A stretch of DNA of 6,229 nt, taken from positions 1 through 6,229 of the forward strand of contig JAKSPP010000088.1 in the NCBI GenBank assembly GCA_024404735.1. The letters run 5' to 3'. The position numbers were made by a program, and so were the translations under genes. Shown here in pieces: positions 1 through 5,266 of this stretch. Numbering within the stretch: position 1 is the first letter of the stretch; every line of letters starts with the position of its first letter. Under the pieces are notes generated by a model, which did no database searches, was not told the origin of the DNA, and worked only from the letters and a program-made list of their open reading frames with translations. Origin of the DNA: Oscillospiraceae bacterium. GTDB lineage: Bacteria; Bacillota; Clostridia; Oscillospirales; Oscillospiraceae.

Positions 1-370
1 CCAGTGCAATTCCGATTACGATGGAAAAAAGGCCTGCAAAAAAGCTCTCCCACAGGACTATTCTTCTTATCTTGCCTCTGTCCATTCCCAGAATGTTATA
101 AAGGCCGAATTCCTTGTTTCTTCTGTTAATGAGAAAGGAATTTGTGTAAAAGAGAAAAATAAGGGAGAAAAAGCCGACTATGAAGGAGCCCAGATTCAGG
201 ATAAGCCTGACTGTAGAGCCTCCGTAAATACTGTCAAGCAAGGGGCAGAAAGAAAGTGCGCTGAGAATAAAAAATATCATTACCATACCCACACAGGTGA
301 GTATATAGGGAAGGTACAGACTGCGGTTTTTTCTTATGCCCCCCACGGCAAGACGGGGATAGAGCTTCAT
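1..370 (-). CDS. Bce-type ABC transporter permease (FtsX-like), N-terminal part, cut by window edge
   Basis: Permease subunit of a peptide-antibiotic detoxification transporter in the cytoplasmic membrane, paired with the ATPase just upstream. Reading the minus strand from the ATG at 370-368 gives 123 open codons to the window edge. The protein starts MKLYPRLAVGGIRKN, a typical start for this family. Membrane segments are visible at about residues 18-42 and 57-81, and a third begins at about 105. The cytoplasmic stretch at 83-101 (RRNKEFGLYNILGM, then DRGKI) is the conserved FtsX/BceB coupling region that touches the ATPase. Family members are about 620-670 residues with ten helices and a large extracellular domain between helices 7 and 8. 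That sensing domain lies outside the window, so the ligand class cannot be judged. The start codon overlaps the ATPase stop (ATGA), and a GAGGGGG ribosome binding site lies inside the ATPase end, so the two are translationally coupled. A BceB/VraG/YxdM-like label is secure at family level only. Confidence 0.93.
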   Translation of the reverse strand, partial: MKLYPRLAVGGIRKNRSLYLPYILTCVGMVMIFFILSALSFCPLLDSIYGGSTVRLILNLGSFIVGFFSLIFLFYTNSFLINRRNKEFGLYNILGMDRGKIRRIVLWESFFAGLFSIVIGIAL

Positions 371-1131
371 ATGGTCTTACCCCCTCTTTGCAGCATTGTG
401 AGGGTATCGGAGATTTTTTCGTAAAGCTCCCTGTCATCGGATGAGCCCCTGTAAAGCTGATGAAATACCTCGCCGTCCTTAATGAAGAGAACTCTTCCGG
501 CTGTGCCCGCCGCTTTAACGGAGTGGGTTACCATAAGAATGGTTCTTCCTGTTTTGTTTATATCCGAGAAAACACGAAGAAGCTCCTCGGAGGATTTGGA
601 ATCAAGGGCGCCGGTCGGCTCATCGGCAAGGATGATTTTGGGATTTGTTATAAGCGCCCTTGCAACGGCGGCACGCTGCTTCTGTCCGCCGGAGACCTCA
701 TAGGGGTATTTCTTGAGAAGTGAGGCTATTCCGAGGGATTCGGAAACGGACTGAAGGCGGGAAAACATTTCCGTGCGGCTTACTCCCGCAAGGACAAGGG
801 GAAGAACTATGTTATCCTCGAGAGAGAAGGTATCAAGGAGATTGAACTCCTGAAAAACGAAGCCAAGATTGTCTCTTCTGAAAACAGCAAGGTCCTTCTC
901 CTTTATTTTGGAAAACTCCCTGCCGTCGAGAATGACGTTTCCCGAGGTGGGTCTGTCAAGGGAGGCGAGAATATTGAGAAGGGTTGTCTTGCCGGAGCCG
1001 GACTCGCCCATTATGGCAACGTACTCTCCCTTTTCAACCGAAAAGTTAATATCCTTAAGGGCCTCGATGGAGTTTCCGCCGAAACGGTCTGTGTATATCT
1101 TTTTAACGTGTGATACGGAAAGAAGACTCAT
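367..1131 (-). CDS. Bce-type ABC transporter ATP-binding protein
   Basis: Cytoplasmic ATPase of the same exporter/detoxification transporter, which frees cell-wall precursors from bound antimicrobial peptides such as bacitracin-type or lantibiotic compounds. The 254-residue protein has every ABC motif intact: Walker A GESGSGKT at 42-49, Q-loop Gln94, signature VSGGQ at 146-150, Walker B IILADE ending at Glu171, D-loop GALDS at 174-178 and switch His203. Length and the LADEPTGALDS block match the MacB/LolD/BceA subfamily. The ATG at 1131-1129 follows an AGGAGG ribosome binding site (1142-1147) by 10 bases, which fixes the start. The gene has its own promoter in the gap after the kinase gene and overlaps the permease by four bases. 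The residues after about 225 form a variable tail with no motif I recognise. The substrate cannot be read from the ATPase; BceA, PsdA and YxdL relatives are not distinguishable here. Confidence 0.96.
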   Translation of the reverse strand: MSLLSVSHVKKIYTDRFGGNSIEALKDINFSVEKGEYVAIMGESGSGKTTLLNILASLDRPTSGNVILDGREFSKIKEKDLAVFRRDNLGFVFQEFNLLDTFSLEDNIVLPLVLAGVSRTEMFSRLQSVSESLGIASLLKKYPYEVSGGQKQRAAVARALITNPKIILADEPTGALDSKSSEELLRVFSDINKTGRTILMVTHSVKAAGTAGRVLFIKDGEVFHQLYRGSSDDRELYEKISDTLTMLQRGGKTI

Positions 1132-1141
1132 AATAATATTT

Positions 1142-1147
1142 CCTCCT
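1142..1147 (-). promoter_or_regulatory. Shine-Dalgarno site of the ABC ATPase
   Basis: The minus strand reads AGGAGG, a full match to the anti-Shine-Dalgarno sequence, 10 bases before the ATG at 1131. It is the strongest ribosome binding site in the window and supports the chosen start. Confidence 0.9.
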
Positions 1148-1184
1148 GAATCGTAATCTTTTCTTTTTTCATCTTACGCCGTTG

Positions 1185-1213
1185 ATTATAGAGGAAAAGC
1201 GGAGGCTTCTCCA
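1185..1213 (-). promoter_or_regulatory. Sigma-A-type promoter of the ABC transporter genes
   Basis: On the minus strand the -35 TGGAGA (1208-1213, 4/6 to consensus) and -10 TATAAT (1185-1190, 6/6) are separated by 17 bases. Transcription would start near 1178, giving a leader of roughly 47 bases that carries the AGGAGG site. A weak -35 with a perfect -10 is what one expects of an activator-dependent promoter, and a candidate activator box lies about 31 bases upstream. The transporter genes can therefore be induced separately from the regulator and kinase genes. Confidence 0.72.
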
Positions 1214-1244
1214 TAGAATTTCCTTACGGTCGGAGGCAAAAAAC

Positions 1245-1258
1245 TTACAAAATCGTCA
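1245..1258 (-). promoter_or_regulatory. Candidate BceR-type operator ahead of the ABC genes
   Basis: The minus strand reads TGACG-ATTT-TGTAA, an imperfect inverted repeat with a 4-base spacer. The known binding pattern for BceR-like regulators is TNACA-N4-TGTAA; the site matches all but one of the specified bases (G for A at the end of the left half). It lies between the kinase stop and the transporter promoter, upstream of the -35, as expected for an activator. The assignment rests on pattern and position only. Confidence 0.6.
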
Positions 1259-1279
1259 CAAATGCCTTTTATTTCCGTC

Positions 1280-2260
1280 TCATTCAAAGCTCCTTCTGTC
1301 ATCGGGAAGGCGCAGACGGAAGCAAGAGCCCCTTCCGGGGACGGAGGAAACGGAAACCTCCGCGCCGAGGCTGTCGCAGATGCTTTTGCAGAGGAAAAGG
1401 CCTATACCGCTTGATGTCCTGTCGTTTCTTCCCGTAAGGCCCGTGTAACCCCTTTCAAATATTCTGGGAAGGTCGGAGGCATCAATGCCTATTCCCGAAT
1501 CCTTAATGCAAAGGCAGTCCCCTTGCATATAAACATCCACGCTCCCGCCTGCGGGGGTGTACTTGACTGCGTTGGAAATAAGCTGCTCTATTGCCATGGA
1601 AAGCCACTTTTCGTCCGTAACAATGGTCTTCTCCGTGGGAGTAAAGGCAATTTTAATACCCTTGCCTATGAAAAGAGAGGCAAATTTACGGAGTATGCCT
1701 CTTATAATGGGGTCAAGCTCATATTCCTTTATGACATAATCTGAGGTGCCTGCACCGAGACGAAGATAGCCCAGAACCATCTCAACATACTGCTCTATGG
1801 CAAAAAGGTCCCCGGACAGCTTTCTTCCCAAAGCGCTGTCCTCATTTGCAAGAGTAAGGCGCATGGAGGCGATGGGGGTCTTTATCTGATGCACCCAGGT
1901 GGTAAAGTAGTCAAGGGCATCACTAAGGGAAGCCTCACTTTTAAGGCGCAGGTCATTTTCCCTCTGAAGGATAAGTGAGATAAGCCTTCTGTAGTCCTCA
2001 TCCTCCGTTTTCTTATATTCCTCAAAGGCATTAACAACTCCGGGAGGCAGCGCCAAAAGGCGCATAAGGGCCATGTGCTTCCTTTTCTTCTTTATATACT
2101 CGGATAAAGCGAAAATAAGGATAAGGGCAAGGGAGAGAAGAGCAGGATACAGGCAGGCTCCCAAAGGCAGGCCGTAAAGCATAAAGGCAATAAGGAAAAA
2201 CAAGGTGCAGATAACAAGAAGGGCCAATGCCTTTATATGCTCTTTAACAAAACTTTTCAT
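1280..2260 (-). CDS. Bce-type intramembrane-sensing sensor histidine kinase
   Basis: Membrane kinase of 326 residues that senses drug load through its partner ABC transporter and phosphorylates the adjacent regulator. Two hydrophobic helices at about 11-30 and 36-56 are joined by only a few outside residues, so there is no extracellular sensor domain: the hallmark of BceS-like kinases (usual length about 330). The dimerisation/phosphoacceptor motif is WVHQIKTPIAS with His124. The ATPase domain has an N-box with Asn230 (EQLISNAVKYTPAGG), a G1 box DSGIGID at 254-260, Phe268 of the F-box region and a G2 box SGIGLFL at 284-290, all intact. The ATG at 2260-2258 lies one base after the regulator stop (TAA-T-ATG), and I see no good ribosome binding site in the expected window, so translation probably depends on coupling to the regulator gene. 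A 148-bp gap separates its stop from the ABC genes. Confidence 0.96.
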   Translation of the reverse strand: MKSFVKEHIKALALLVICTLFFLIAFMLYGLPLGACLYPALLSLALILIFALSEYIKKKRKHMALMRLLALPPGVVNAFEEYKKTEDEDYRRLISLILQRENDLRLKSEASLSDALDYFTTWVHQIKTPIASMRLTLANEDSALGRKLSGDLFAIEQYVEMVLGYLRLGAGTSDYVIKEYELDPIIRGILRKFASLFIGKGIKIAFTPTEKTIVTDEKWLSMAIEQLISNAVKYTPAGGSVDVYMQGDCLCIKDSGIGIDASDLPRIFERGYTGLTGRNDRTSSGIGLFLCKSICDSLGAEVSVSSVPGRGSCFRLRLPDDRRSFE

Positions 2261-2261
2261 A

Positions 2262-2933
2262 TTATGATATTATATACCCCACGCCGAATTTTGTGCCTAT
2301 AAAGCCCTCAAGGCCGGCGGCGTCAAGCTTCCTGCGAAGCCTTCCCACGTTTACCGTCAGTGTGTTTTCGTCAACGAACTCATCTGTCTGCCACAGGGCC
2401 TCCATGAGCTTTTCGCGGGAGACTGTTTTCCCCTTGTTCTGCATAAGGGTCAGGAGAATTCGGCTCTCGTTTTTTGAAAGAGAGATGGTCTGCCCCTCGT
2501 AAACAAGACTTCCGTCTGCTGTACTGAGCATGGCGCCCCTGTGCTCATAAACCGGGGCACTTTCTCCGTAATCATAGGTCCTGCGAAGGAGGGCGGAGAT
2601 TTTCGCCGTAAGAACGTCCATGGAAAAGGGCTTTGAAACAAAGTCATCACCGCCCATATTCATGGCCATTACTATATTCATATTCTCCGATGCCGAGGAG
2701 ATGAAAATTATGGGCACTCTGGAAACCCTGCGTATTTCCCCGCACCAGTGATAGCCGTTCATAAAGGGCAGGGATATATCCATAAGAACGAGATGGGGTG
2801 AAAATTCGGAAAATTCACCCAGGACGTTGCGGAAATCCGAAACTGTTTTGACGCGCATTCCCCAGGAGGAGAGCTGCTGCCGGAGTGCGGAGGCGATTCC
2901 CGTATCGTCCTCAACAATCAGTATATTGTACAT
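2262..2933 (-). CDS. Bce-type OmpR/PhoB-family response regulator
   Basis: Cytoplasmic transcription regulator of 223 residues, partner of the kinase that follows it. The receiver domain (1-117) has the acidic pocket Glu8-Asp9-Asp10, phosphoacceptor Asp52 in LVLMDISLP, switch Ser79/Ser80 and Lys101 in SKPF. The C-terminal winged-helix DNA-binding domain (about 128-223) has a recognition helix around 189-203 (ENTLTVNVGRLRRKL) and the wing TKFGVGYIIS. I place the start at the ATG at 2933 (MYNILIVEDD), which matches the normal receiver-domain start. A longer reading from a TTG at 3011 is ruled out because that TTG is the first half of the gene's own -35 hexamer. An AAGGG sequence lies about 13 bases upstream, a rather long spacing. 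Its likely targets are the promoter ahead of the ABC genes and possibly the divergent region on its own upstream side. Confidence 0.95.
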   Translation of the reverse strand: MYNILIVEDDTGIASALRQQLSSWGMRVKTVSDFRNVLGEFSEFSPHLVLMDISLPFMNGYHWCGEIRRVSRVPIIFISSASENMNIVMAMNMGGDDFVSKPFSMDVLTAKISALLRRTYDYGESAPVYEHRGAMLSTADGSLVYEGQTISLSKNESRILLTLMQNKGKTVSREKLMEALWQTDEFVDENTLTVNVGRLRRKLDAAGLEGFIGTKFGVGYIIS

Positions 2934-2982
2934 AGCTTTGTCTTTTCCCTTCTTAATTCGGAAAATATTATCCTGAAGATTT

Positions 2983-3011
2983 AGGATAGCCCAATTGAAT
3001 ATGAAAGTCAA
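2983..3011 (-). promoter_or_regulatory. Sigma-A-type promoter of the regulator-kinase operon
   Basis: The minus strand reads TTGACT (3006-3011, 5/6) and TATCCT (2983-2988, 4/6) with exactly 17 bases between. Transcription would begin near 2976, leaving about 43 leader bases before the ATG at 2933. The good -35 suggests basal expression of the two-component pair, in contrast to the weak -35 ahead of the transporter genes. Confidence 0.72.
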
Positions 3012-3054
3012 TTATTTTGCTCTTTTACTTTTTATTTCCTTTACGGGAGAAATT

Positions 3055-3069
3055 TTTCGTCATCGTCAC
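3055..3069. promoter_or_regulatory. Candidate second regulator box in the divergent region (tandem CGTCA)
   Basis: The plus strand holds CGTCA-T-CGTCA (3058-3068), and 3062-3069 is ATCGTCAC, the same eight bases present in the candidate operator ahead of the ABC genes (1252-1259). Aligned on that word, the other half-site is only a 3/5 match (TTTCG against TTACA), so it is a degenerate version at best. It sits about 3 bases upstream of the LTA synthase -35 and about 43 bases upstream of the regulator -35, where it could affect either promoter. Confidence 0.35.
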
Positions 3070-3072
3070 CAC

Positions 3073-3101
3073 TTGATGAAAACCCTTAAAAATGCTATTA
3101 T
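3073..3101 (+). promoter_or_regulatory. Sigma-A-type promoter of the LTA synthase gene
   Basis: -35 TTGATG (3073-3078, 4/6) and -10 TATTAT (3096-3101, 5/6) are separated by 17 bases. The start would be near 3108, about 36 bases before the ATG. It is back to back with the regulator promoter; the two -35 elements are 61 bp apart. Confidence 0.7.
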
Positions 3102-3143
3102 CATAGGGTTCGTTATCAACAGCAATTTATTAAAGGCGGCATT

Positions 3144-5144
3144 ATGTCAGAAAAAAGCTTAAAAACCATATCCTCGAAAATGGCCTTAAAGGCATCGTCG
3201 GCACTTGAAAAGCATCCCCTTCTTTTCATTCTCGTTTTGTCCTTTGCCATTACCCTTATAAACGAAATTCTGGGACGGCACTCTGCCATCGGGGCCGTAT
3301 TCTTTCTCTTTAACTATCCCCTTCGTTTTGCGGCAAACATGTTTATTGTTATGCTTGCTCTTTCCGTCAGCCTTCTTTTTAAGAAGCGTGTTTTCTTCAT
3401 CTTTTTCTTCTCTCTTCTGTGGCTTGGCCTTGGCATAACAAACGGAGTTGTTCAGTTTTTCAGGATTGCCCCCTTCGGATTTATAGATATTACTCTTCTT
3501 CCGTCCATAATAACTATTTTCGGCGTATACTTAAAGCCGTGGCAGATTGTTCTTGTTGTCATCGCGGTGCTTCTTGCCCTTTTCTTTATTGTTTTAGTAT
3601 TCATAAAAACCGTAAAAAGGGCGGCAATTTACAAAAAAGCGGGCATTTCCGTCCTTATTACCGCAGTATGCTTAGCCTGCAGCTTCGGAATTACCTTTTT
3701 CGGACACGGCAATGACAATATTGAGGCCATTGCAAACATTGTGGAGGCCTACAGGCAGTACGGCTTTTCCTACTCCTTTATGACAGGCGCCTTCGACCGC
3801 GGAATTACAAGGCCGGACTTCTATTCCCGCGATGCGGTTGTCCGTCTTGTATCAAGCCTCAAGGACTCACCTGAGACGAATGTACGCCCCAATATTATAA
3901 TGGTACAGCTTGAGTCCTTCTTTGACCCTTCATACCTTGAAAATATAGAGCTAAATGAAAACCCCATCCCCGTATTCACCTCTCTCAGGGACAATTATTC
4001 CTCCGGCTTTCTGACAGTGCCCTCTGTGGGTGCGGGAACCGTAAACACGGAATTTGAAGTTCTTACGGGAATGAGCCTTGATTATTTCGGCCTCGGCGAG
4101 TACCCCTACAGTACGGTTCTTCGAGAGGAGGCCTGCTGCTCCGCTGCCCGTGACCTCAGGGCCCTTGGCTACACCGCCCATGCAGTGCATAATAACTCCG
4201 CCACCTTCTATGACAGGAATATCGTATTTGCGCAGCTTGGCTTTGACGATTTCATCTCCATTGAGTATATGGAGGACGTTGAATATAACCCAATCGGCTG
4301 GGCAAAGGACAGCATTCTGACAAATGAAATTTCGGAAGCCCTCGATTCCACACCCGGAAGGGACTTTGTATTTACAGTAACCGTTCAGGGACACGGAAAA
4401 TATGACCTCGGCGAGGACTTTGCCAATACAGACGGTATTACGATAACGGAGGACGAGGATGAGGATGAGGCCGGAGCCATCGCTTACTACCTCAGCCAGC
4501 TTCGTGAAACGGACGAATTTATAGGCAGCCTCGTTTCTGCCCTCTCACGCAGGGCAGAGCCCACTGTTCTTGTTCTGTACGGAGACCACCTGCCGAATCT
4601 TGATATTTCCCCCGATGACCTTCAAAGCGGCGATTTGTACGCAACGGAATACGTAATCTGGGATAATATGAATCTCCCTGAGGAGGACAGGGATTTAAGC
4701 TCCTTCCGTCTTACTGCGGAGGTTTTTAAGAAGCTCGGCCTAAACGGCGGCATACTCTCAAAGTATCACAGCACTCAGGCGGAAAAATCATATTATGACG
4801 ACGGTCTTAAGCTCCTCCAGTATGATATGCTCTACGGCAAGTATTACTGCTACGGCGGAGCAAACCCCTATAGGGCATCGCCCCTTACAATGGGCGTAAC
4901 TCCCATTGTAATAACGGATGCCGGCTGGGCTGAGGGAAGACTGACGGTTTTCGGCGCCCACCTGACCCCCTTCAGCCGCATAGCCGTAAACGGCAATGAG
5001 CTTGACACGGAATTTGAAGGAAAAGGCATTATTTCCGCAGAGCTTAAAGCCCCTCCCGATGAAAAGGATATAATAACCGTGCGTCAGGTTTCCTCCACCT
5101 CCGAAATTCTGTCGGAGAGCGTCGGAATGCACTGGGGAGGCTAA
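3144..5144 (+). CDS. ltaS: Lipoteichoic acid synthase family protein (membrane sulfatase-fold phosphoglycerol transferase) with C-terminal Ig-like tail
   Basis: Membrane enzyme of 666 residues whose extracellular domain transfers glycerophosphate from phosphatidylglycerol to build lipoteichoic acid or a similar polymer. The N-terminal part has about five hydrophobic helices between residues 25 and 187. The sulfatase-fold domain (about 248-550) keeps the expected LtaS active-site residues: Glu257 in MVQLESFF, catalytic Thr299 in SVGAGTVNTEFE, His417 in TVQGHGKY and Asp481-His482 in LYGDHLP; HNNSATFYDRN (349-359) is another family block. An acidic run, EDEDEDE (436-442), lies after His417. Residues about 582-666 are an added tail resembling an IPT/TIG Ig-like domain. 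The ATG follows AAAGGCGG by a few bases. It is divergent from the regulator gene. Many Firmicutes carry several LtaS paralogues, so the symbol denotes the family; it could be a primase-type or other phosphoglycerol transferase. Confidence 0.92.
   Translation: MSEKSLKTISSKMALKASSALEKHPLLFILVLSFAITLINEILGRHSAIGAVFFLFNYPLRFAANMFIVMLALSVSLLFKKRVFFIFFFSLLWLGLGITNGVVQFFRIAPFGFIDITLLPSIITIFGVYLKPWQIVLVVIAVLLALFFIVLVFIKTVKRAAIYKKAGISVLITAVCLACSFGITFFGHGNDNIEAIANIVEAYRQYGFSYSFMTGAFDRGITRPDFYSRDAVVRLVSSLKDSPETNVRPNIIMVQLESFFDPSYLENIELNENPIPVFTSLRDNYSSGFLTVPSVGAGTVNTEFEVLTGMSLDYFGLGEYPYSTVLREEACCSAARDLRALGYTAHAVHNNSATFYDRNIVFAQLGFDDFISIEYMEDVEYNPIGWAKDSILTNEISEALDSTPGRDFVFTVTVQGHGKYDLGEDFANTDGITITEDEDEDEAGAIAYYLSQLRETDEFIGSLVSALSRRAEPTVLVLYGDHLPNLDISPDDLQSGDLYATEYVIWDNMNLPEEDRDLSSFRLTAEVFKKLGLNGGILSKYHSTQAEKSYYDDGLKLLQYDMLYGKYYCYGGANPYRASPLTMGVTPIVITDAGWAEGRLTVFGAHLTPFSRIAVNGNELDTEFEGKGIISAELKAPPDEKDIITVRQVSSTSEILSESVGMHWGG
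4884..5141 (+). other. C-terminal IPT/TIG-like (Ig-fold) domain of the LTA synthase
   Basis: Residues about 581-666 follow the end of the sulfatase fold. The pattern GRLTVFGAHLTPFSRIAVNG, then alternating strands with a TEFEGKG turn, LKAPPDEKD and a closing strand ITVRQVSS, matches the usual IPT/TIG layout: strand, G..F/L, S.V.VNG, polar turn, P..., TV.V. It is preceded by the end of the catalytic region and would sit outside the cell near the wall. The fold is inferred from the pattern and not from a search; S. aureus LtaS (about 646 residues) lacks such a tail as far as I know. Confidence 0.5.
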
Positions 5145-5157
5145 TATCCCGTTTTTT
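5135..5157 (+). terminator. Weak possible terminator overlapping the LTA synthase stop
   Basis: GGGA (5135-5138) pairs with TCCC (5147-5150) around an 8-base loop that contains the stop codon, followed after one G by six T (5152-5157). The 4-bp stem is short for an intrinsic terminator. No better candidate was seen before the next promoter, so some read-through into the symporter gene is possible. Confidence 0.28.
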
Positions 5158-5180
5158 AATCTTAAATTACTGATTTCAGG

Positions 5181-5209
5181 TTGACAGTTATCTCAAAAAT
5201 ACATATAAT
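5181..5209 (+). promoter_or_regulatory. Exact-consensus sigma-A promoter of the symporter gene
   Basis: TTGACA (5181-5186) and TATAAT (5204-5209) are both 6/6 to consensus with the optimal 17-base spacer. The start would be near 5216, giving a leader of about 50 bases. This is the strongest promoter in the window, in keeping with the biased codon use of the gene behind it. A 7-bp inverted repeat (5207-5213 with 5232-5238) overlaps its -10 end and start region. Confidence 0.85.
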
Positions 5210-5238
5210 AGCTTTTCAGAAATTGCACTTTAGCTATT
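5207..5238. repeat. 7-bp inverted repeat across the symporter promoter start region
   Basis: AATAGCT (5207-5213) and its exact complement AGCTATT (5232-5238) are 18 bases apart. The left arm overlaps the -10, so most of it would not be transcribed. A DNA-binding site is therefore more likely than an RNA hairpin. It could be an operator for a repressor, but a 7-bp match in an AT-rich gap can also be chance. Confidence 0.35.
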
Positions 5239-5266
5239 CAAAACAACAAAAAGAGAGGACTATTCA

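Noticed and set aside
869..1156. Plus-strand open frame opposite the ABC ATPase N-terminus
   Set aside because: It overlaps the Walker A region antisense; the ATPase frame is complete with all motifs and a perfect ribosome binding site.
1132..1279. Small gene or regulatory RNA in the gap between kinase and ATPase genes
   Set aside because: No start codon with a ribosome binding site leads to a convincing frame, and the gap is accounted for by the operator, promoter and leader.
2934..3011. N-terminal extension of the response regulator from TTG at 3011
   Set aside because: The TTG is part of the -35 hexamer of the gene's own promoter, and receiver domains of this family start at MYNILIVEDD-like sequences.
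3099..3118. Direct repeat TTATCA at 3099-3104 and 3113-3118 in the LTA synthase leader
   Set aside because: Six-base match in AT-rich sequence, overlapping the -10; no support beyond chance.
3951..4394. Open frame (147 codons) on the minus strand inside the LTA synthase gene
   Set aside because: It lies opposite the catalytic core of the LTA synthase, whose active-site motifs are intact in the plus frame, and has no recognisable domain.
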